Assembly: GCF_022267515.1 (NCBI RefSeq)
Contig: NZ_JAKFGB010000009.1
Coordinates: forward strand, 558,001-622,000
Reading direction: 5' to 3'
Origin: Rubinisphaera margarita
GTDB lineage: Bacteria > Planctomycetota > Planctomycetia > Planctomycetales > Planctomycetaceae
Length of the DNA stretch: 64,000 nt
This document shows, in pieces, positions 59,641 through 64,000 of this stretch. Position numbers and translations under genes: made by a program. Below the pieces are notes generated by a model that was not told where the DNA came from, made no database searches, and saw nothing but the letters and a program-made list of their open reading frames with translations. Positions within the stretch are counted from its first letter, which is position 1; every line of letters begins with the position of its first letter.

Positions 59641-62600
59641 CTATCGATCTGCTGCGACGGCCGGGAATTGCTGTGCTTCGTCGGGGCCGGGATTGGCGTA
59701 GGCGGGATCTTTGGCACGGATGAAGACTTCGCCGTCGTCGAGGAGACGGACATCGAGCGGGACGATCGTGACCCCTTGCTCATTGATGGTCTGCGCGTTC
59801 TCACTCAGATCCCGGTTCGCGATTCCTTTCCGGGAAAGGGGCGGTACGTTGGCATTGAAGAACGCCGTGCACCACCATTGCCCGTCCTTGTCGGTGAAGG
59901 GCGTTCCGTGACCGAGGAAGCGGCCGGCGAATTTACGAGGGCCATACGGCCCGGTGATCTGATCAGCGACGCAGTAGTAGAGATTGTAGGAGCCTTTGCG
60001 GCCTTCATCGGTCGACCAGGCCGTTCCCATGTGAACGTACTTGCCGCCGACCTTGATCATCGTGGCTCCCTCGTGGCCGATTCGGTTGATCGGCGTGCCA
60101 TCGGGACCAGAGCGGAAACCGGCTGGATCAATCCGAACAGGCTCTGCGGTGTATGAGGTGAGATCCTCGCTGAGTGGAGCGACCAGCGTGTTCCCCCAAA
60201 GGAGGTAGCGTGTGCCATTGTCGTCGGTGAACAGCGAAGGATCGTGCCGCGGGCCCAGGTCGCCTTTCATCGGATGGGTCCACGGACCGGCCAGTTCGCG
60301 GCCTTCCGTCGTCGCGAGACTGGAATGCGTTTTCGGGCAGTGGACCAGAGCCCAGCGATCGCCCAGCCAGTGGAGTTCCGGCGCCCAGATCAGTCGTCGT
60401 GGATTCTTGCCCTCGTGGCGAGACTTCCAGGTGTCAGCGACGGTGAAGATCGGGCCGAGATCCTCCCAGTTCACAAGATCGTCACTTCGCCAGACCCGGA
60501 CCTGATCGCCGACGATGCTCTCGTCTCCCAGGCCGATGTTGTAGGGATTCTCGTCAGCTCGTGCGTCCCCTTCGCGAGGTTGGGTTCCCGTCAGATAGTA
60601 CCTGTCGTCAGGTCCGAGCGTGATGTAAGGATCACGGATCCACCCGGCTTTGAGATACAGGGCTCGATCATGTGATTTCAGCCCTTTGTGAATCGTCGCC
60701 GCATCCATAACAGGACGTGGTTTGCGATCGGTCGCCACTTGTTCAAAAGCTAATTTCGGAAACTGAGTCGCATCGTCCTCGTCCTTCGGAGCCATTCGGA
60801 CGACATTGGGCGTCGAGGAGGTGACGCTCAACTCGACGACACGGCCATTCAGCGGATTGGGAGCTTCGTAGTCGCCTGCCGCTGAGAGCTCATCGTGTCC
60901 CACGTTCAATCCGTCTTTCGGTTGAACGGGGATGAAGCCGGGCGAGTCTCCCGTCGCCACCGTTTTCCCTTTCTGAATGAGGGTGATCTTTTCCTCAGTC
61001 AGGACGGCTTTGAAGTCGAACTTCTTCGGAGTCGGATCGGACGCTGAAACTCGAGTGACGTTGCCGTTGACGCGGACATCGAATGTCAGACGGCCTTTGA
61101 GAATATGAACCGCATAGCCATGTTCGCGTCCACCCTGAGCCACGATCACGCCGTCTCCCTGAACGGCTTCCACTCGTCCTTGAATCGAAAGGGGGCGAAG
61201 TGCGATTTCCGGAGTCTTGATGGAAACGTTTTCCGCGTTCGGGGGGTGAGAAGTCTTCTCATCAGCCCGGCGTCGGTCGCGATCGACCGGTTCCGGGTAG
61301 CGGTCGAGAATCTGCTTCAACTTCGAAACGACCTTCGGCTGGCTGGGGGCGAGATTGAGAGTTTCCAGTGGATCGGTCTCGTAATCGTAGAGTTCGTACT
61401 CGGCTGATTCCTCTCCGTCATTGAACGCCTGCCATTCCACAAGGCGGTAGCGTTCGGTTCGGATCGCGCGGCCGAGCTTCTTCTTCGGGTAGGCATGATA
61501 AGCATGGTCGCGGACTCGGGTGGACGGATTGTTCAGAACCGGCACAAGGCTGACTCCATCGATCGGCTGCGGCCCTTCCGGAGCCGGCAGTCCCGCGAGC
61601 TGAGCAAGAGTCGGGAAGATGTCGACGCTCTCGGCCGGCTGGTGCGTTGAAGTGCCCGGCTTCGTGATGCCGGGCGCAGCGATCAGAATCGGAATCCGGT
61701 TGGCCTGTTCGTAGTTGGTGTGTTTGGTCCAGATGCCCAGATCGCCGAGATGAAATCCGTGATCGCCCCAGAGGACGACGATTGTATTCTCGGCGAGGCC
61801 AAGTTGTTCGAGTTCATCGAGCACTTTTCCGATCTGGGCATCGACGAAGCTGGTGCTCGCGTAGTAGCCATGAATCAGCTGGCGTTTCAGGTCCTCGCTG
61901 AACTCCGCGTCCGGTTCCGTCGGTACCGGTTTGTAATTGGTGATTTCGCCACCCCGTTTCCCGGCGACCGGCGGAGCTTCGTCCGGCAGTGTTTCACGTT
62001 CCGGCATCGGCAGCGAGGCGGGATCGTACAGATCCCAGTACTTCTGAGGCGCACTGAACGGCAGATGCGGACGGGCAAATCCAGCTGTGATAAAGAACGG
62101 AGTCCCGTCGTTCTGACGGCGTTCGCGGGCGGCTCGCAATCGACGGATTGTTTCGGCGGCAACCCGTCCATCGGCGTATTCGGTGTCTTCCACTCGCGGC
62201 GATTCGAAGGCCGCTCCACGCGGGAGCGAGCGGATGGCGTTGAGTTTCTGATTCGTGAAGTACGCCTCTTCCCGGGTGAGTTGGCCGCCGGTGCTCGCCG
62301 GATCGAGATACTCAATCACCTTGTCGTGAAAGTGCGGCACCTGAAAGGATTCGGGATCCCCGTTGTTGCCGTGGCCAATGTGAAAGACTTTGCCCAGCGA
62401 CTCGGTGCGATAGCCGCCATGTTTCGCAAAATGTTGAGGCATGGTGATGGCGTCGGGCAGAATCTGTCTCAACTCACTGCCAAGTCCGTAGAGCCCGGTC
62501 GACGTCGAATGCGAGCCCAGCATCAATGTAAACCGAGACGGAGCACAAACCGCCTGATTGCAGTAGGCACGATCAAACCGCATCCCGCGTGCGGCGAGAT

Positions 62601-62766
62601 TATCGATGTGGGGCGTCTTCGCAATCGGATCGCCATAGCACCCCAGCGCCGGCTTCAGATCGTCGACGAGGATCAGCAATACGTTGGGCCGTTCGGCGGC
62701 CTGGAGCGTGCCTGAGAGAGTGCTTAAGAGCAGGGCGGCGAGAAAGCGAAGGGAGCAGTTGAGCAT
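59641..62766 (-). CDS. Sulfatase-GH43 fusion protein, exported
   Basis: A 1041-residue protein with a 24-residue signal peptide. An iduronate-2-sulfatase-like domain spans about 25-495: LILVDDLKPALGCYG, maturation motif C74-A-P-S-R78, GKVFHIGHGNN and LWGDHGFHLGDLGIW. A linker leads to a beta-sandwich-like region (about 525-650). A glycoside hydrolase family 43-like five-bladed propeller spans about 690-1035: WIRDPYITLGPDDRYYL with the likely base Asp near 710, LIWAPELHWLGDRW near 797, RHDPSLFTDDNG near 842 and RIGHEGATMIK with a likely acid Glu near 899. It would remove a sulfate and cleave the exposed glycosidic bond of the same chain. Substrate unknown. Confidence 0.9.
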   Translation of the reverse strand: MLNCSLRFLAALLLSTLSGTLQAAERPNVLLILVDDLKPALGCYGDPIAKTPHIDNLAARGMRFDRAYCNQAVCAPSRFTLMLGSHSTSTGLYGLGSELRQILPDAITMPQHFAKHGGYRTESLGKVFHIGHGNNGDPESFQVPHFHDKVIEYLDPASTGGQLTREEAYFTNQKLNAIRSLPRGAAFESPRVEDTEYADGRVAAETIRRLRAARERRQNDGTPFFITAGFARPHLPFSAPQKYWDLYDPASLPMPERETLPDEAPPVAGKRGGEITNYKPVPTEPDAEFSEDLKRQLIHGYYASTSFVDAQIGKVLDELEQLGLAENTIVVLWGDHGFHLGDLGIWTKHTNYEQANRIPILIAAPGITKPGTSTHQPAESVDIFPTLAQLAGLPAPEGPQPIDGVSLVPVLNNPSTRVRDHAYHAYPKKKLGRAIRTERYRLVEWQAFNDGEESAEYELYDYETDPLETLNLAPSQPKVVSKLKQILDRYPEPVDRDRRRADEKTSHPPNAENVSIKTPEIALRPLSIQGRVEAVQGDGVIVAQGGREHGYAVHILKGRLTFDVRVNGNVTRVSASDPTPKKFDFKAVLTEEKITLIQKGKTVATGDSPGFIPVQPKDGLNVGHDELSAAGDYEAPNPLNGRVVELSVTSSTPNVVRMAPKDEDDATQFPKLAFEQVATDRKPRPVMDAATIHKGLKSHDRALYLKAGWIRDPYITLGPDDRYYLTGTQPREGDARADENPYNIGLGDESIVGDQVRVWRSDDLVNWEDLGPIFTVADTWKSRHEGKNPRRLIWAPELHWLGDRWALVHCPKTHSSLATTEGRELAGPWTHPMKGDLGPRHDPSLFTDDNGTRYLLWGNTLVAPLSEDLTSYTAEPVRIDPAGFRSGPDGTPINRIGHEGATMIKVGGKYVHMGTAWSTDEGRKGSYNLYYCVADQITGPYGPRKFAGRFLGHGTPFTDKDGQWWCTAFFNANVPPLSRKGIANRDLSENAQTINEQGVTIVPLDVRLLDDGEVFIRAKDPAYANPGPDEAQQFPAVAADR

Positions 62767-62904
62767 CGCGCGGGTTTCCCGTGAGAGCGGAGTCTGGAAT
62801 CAGAACCCGTTTATCGTACCCGGCTGCTCCCGAGGAACAATGAAAAGAGCGGTCAGCGTCCTGAGATTTGTTGTCATGCGTCAAGAGAAGCTGAAGTTGA
62901 TTCG

Positions 62905-62943
62905 AAATAAAAGAACGGGCCGCCTGAAGAAGACGTCCCGTTC
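62905..62943 (-). terminator. Rho-independent terminator of the right-edge sulfatase gene
   Basis: Arms GAACGGG (62913-62919) and CCCGTTC (62937-62943) pair perfectly. On the minus strand the stem is followed by TTTTATTT (62905-62912). It starts 30 bp after the stop codon at 62973. Confidence 0.82.
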
Positions 62944-62972
62944 AATTGTGTCTCGTCAGTCAGATCGAAACG

Positions 62973-64000
62973 TCAGTGAGTGGCCCCTTCCTGGAGCTTG
63001 TTCATGACTTCCTGCACGTTGAAACTGTCCGGTTTCTGGCGGGGCGGGAAGTCCTGGAACGTTTGCAGGAACTCTCCCACGTAGGCCTGAGCCGGCACAA
63101 GCATGAAGGCGTGATCCAGCAGCCAGTCGTAGTACGTATTGGACGTGATATCGGCCTGTTCGTACGGATCCGCATGCAGATCGAAGATCTTGGGAACGCG
63201 GAGCGTGGTAAACGGTTCGGACCAGACCCGCAGCGTGCCTTCCGCTCGCTGTTCGAGGAAGACGAGCTTCCAGTTCTTGAATCGCATACCGACCAGTTGG
63301 CCGTCATCATTGAAGTAGAAGAACGACTCCCGGGGCGAATTTTCCTCTTTTCCCGTCAGATACGGCAACAGGTTGTAGCCGTCGAGGTGAACCTTGAATT
63401 GTTTCCCCGCGGCTTTGTGTCCCTTAAGAAGTTTTTCTTTGATGTCACTGTCGCCGGCGGCGGCCAGGAACGTCGGCAGCCAGTCCTGTCCGCTGACGAT
63501 TTCGTTGGAGATGCTGCCTTCTTTGATTTTGCCGGGCCAGCGGATCATACAGGGGACGCGGAAAGCACCTTCCCAGTTCGAGTTCTTTTCATTGCGGAAC
63601 GGACTGACTGCGGCGTCCGGCCAGGTGTTCTTATGAGGGCCGTTGTCCGTGGTATAGATGACGATCGTGTTCTCAGTGATTCCAAGATCGTCGAGTTTCT
63701 GGAGCAGGGTGCCGACGTGGTTGTCGTGCTCGATCATGCCATCGGCGTATTCCGTGCGGGCGGTCACGCCTGGCTTGTCGCGATGCTCTTCCCGAACGTG
63801 CGTACGGAAGTGCATGCGAGTCGCATTCCACCAGCAGAAGAAGGGCTTCTCGGCCTTCGTCTGGCGTTCAATGAAGTCGATCGCCGCGGCGGAGGTTTCG
63901 TCGTCGATCGTTTCCATCCGCTTTTTCGTCAGCGGACCCGTGTCTTCGATTTTGCCATCGGCCGTCGCCTTGATAACGCCGCGAGGACCGAATTTCTTGC
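62973..64000 (-). CDS. Sulfatase (N-terminus cut by window edge)
   Basis: An arylsulfatase C-terminal part of about 342 codons whose frame stays open to 64000; the maturation motif lies outside the window. Visible features are KKFGPRGVIKATADGKIEDTGPLTKKRMETIDDETSAAAIDFI, FCWWNATRMHFRTHVREEHR, TTDNGPHKNTWPDAAVSPFRNEK and WEGAFRVPCMIRWPGKI. The C-terminal end is the usual one of this planctomycete sulfatase group (YDWLLDHAFMLVPAQAYVGEFLQTFQDFPPRQKPDSF). The ATG at 63917 is internal, not the start. A terminator follows. Confidence 0.93.
   Translation of the reverse strand, partial: KKFGPRGVIKATADGKIEDTGPLTKKRMETIDDETSAAAIDFIERQTKAEKPFFCWWNATRMHFRTHVREEHRDKPGVTARTEYADGMIEHDNHVGTLLQKLDDLGITENTIVIYTTDNGPHKNTWPDAAVSPFRNEKNSNWEGAFRVPCMIRWPGKIKEGSISNEIVSGQDWLPTFLAAAGDSDIKEKLLKGHKAAGKQFKVHLDGYNLLPYLTGKEENSPRESFFYFNDDGQLVGMRFKNWKLVFLEQRAEGTLRVWSEPFTTLRVPKIFDLHADPYEQADITSNTYYDWLLDHAFMLVPAQAYVGEFLQTFQDFPPRQKPDSFNVQEVMNKLQEGATH

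Overview
This window reads as a stretch of a planctomycete chromosome, most likely order Planctomycetales. The grounds are protein families largely confined to or heavily expanded in that phylum. These include two very large secreted cytochrome-c/PSD1 (DUF1549/DUF1553) proteins, each paired with a DUF1501 protein; a DUF1592-type cytochrome protein paired with a DUF1552 protein; and five sulfatases with formylglycine motifs. The high-GC coding sequence also produces many long antisense shadow frames. I saw no rRNA, tRNA, CRISPR array or insertion sequence.

Layout. Positions 1-19.3 kb hold planctomycete secreted catabolic-type modules: PSD1/DUF1501 at 1-4781 and 7320-12915, a sulfatase at 13.6 kb, and DUF1592/DUF1552 at 15.6-19.3 kb. 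Between them lie a ferritin-like protein, a tandem pair of membrane-anchored paralogues and a DUF1801 protein. Two gene-free patches (15.2-15.6 and 19.3-19.7 kb) carry palindromic repeats of one family. Positions 19.7-27.0 kb hold two small secreted proteins, a SIS-domain isomerase, a DUF58 protein, a small membrane protein, and a sulfatase whose stop codon overlaps the start of a degenerate sigma54-activator-like regulator.

Positions 27.3-55.2 kb form one large exopolysaccharide region. A minus-strand run of 12 genes (41544 down to 27322) encodes an initiating sugar transferase with a GGDEF-like N-terminus, a WecG/TagA glycosyltransferase, a GDP-mannose 3,5-epimerase-like enzyme, a membrane protein, a C-methyltransferase, a GNAT/FemAB-like acyltransferase, CDP-glucose 4,6-dehydratase, a Wzz/GumC protein, a flippase, an O-antigen-ligase/polymerase-like protein and two glycosyltransferases. 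A divergent plus-strand operon (41878-48567) encodes a PLP aminotransferase, a DUF4910 protein, a 2OG-Fe(II) oxygenase, a second C-methyltransferase, glucose-1-phosphate cytidylyltransferase and a PIG-L deacetylase. A Wza-type exporter lies at 48.6-50.5 kb. Next to it is a translationally coupled ACP / AMP-ligase / PLP-decarboxylase / GNAT operon (50975-55157) of the type known from exosortase-A loci, but with no exosortase in the window. Together these suggest a Wzx/Wzy-type polymer containing a CDP-glucose-derived, C-methylated sugar, possibly carrying an amino or acyl decoration.

Positions 55.5-64.0 kb hold a quinone oxidoreductase, two juxtaposed gene remnants (a beta-propeller protein missing its N-terminus and a nitrite reductase nrfA that has lost all its haem motifs), a sulfatase, a sulfatase-GH43 fusion, and a sulfatase cut by the right edge.

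All family names come from reading the protein sequences. No database search was run.
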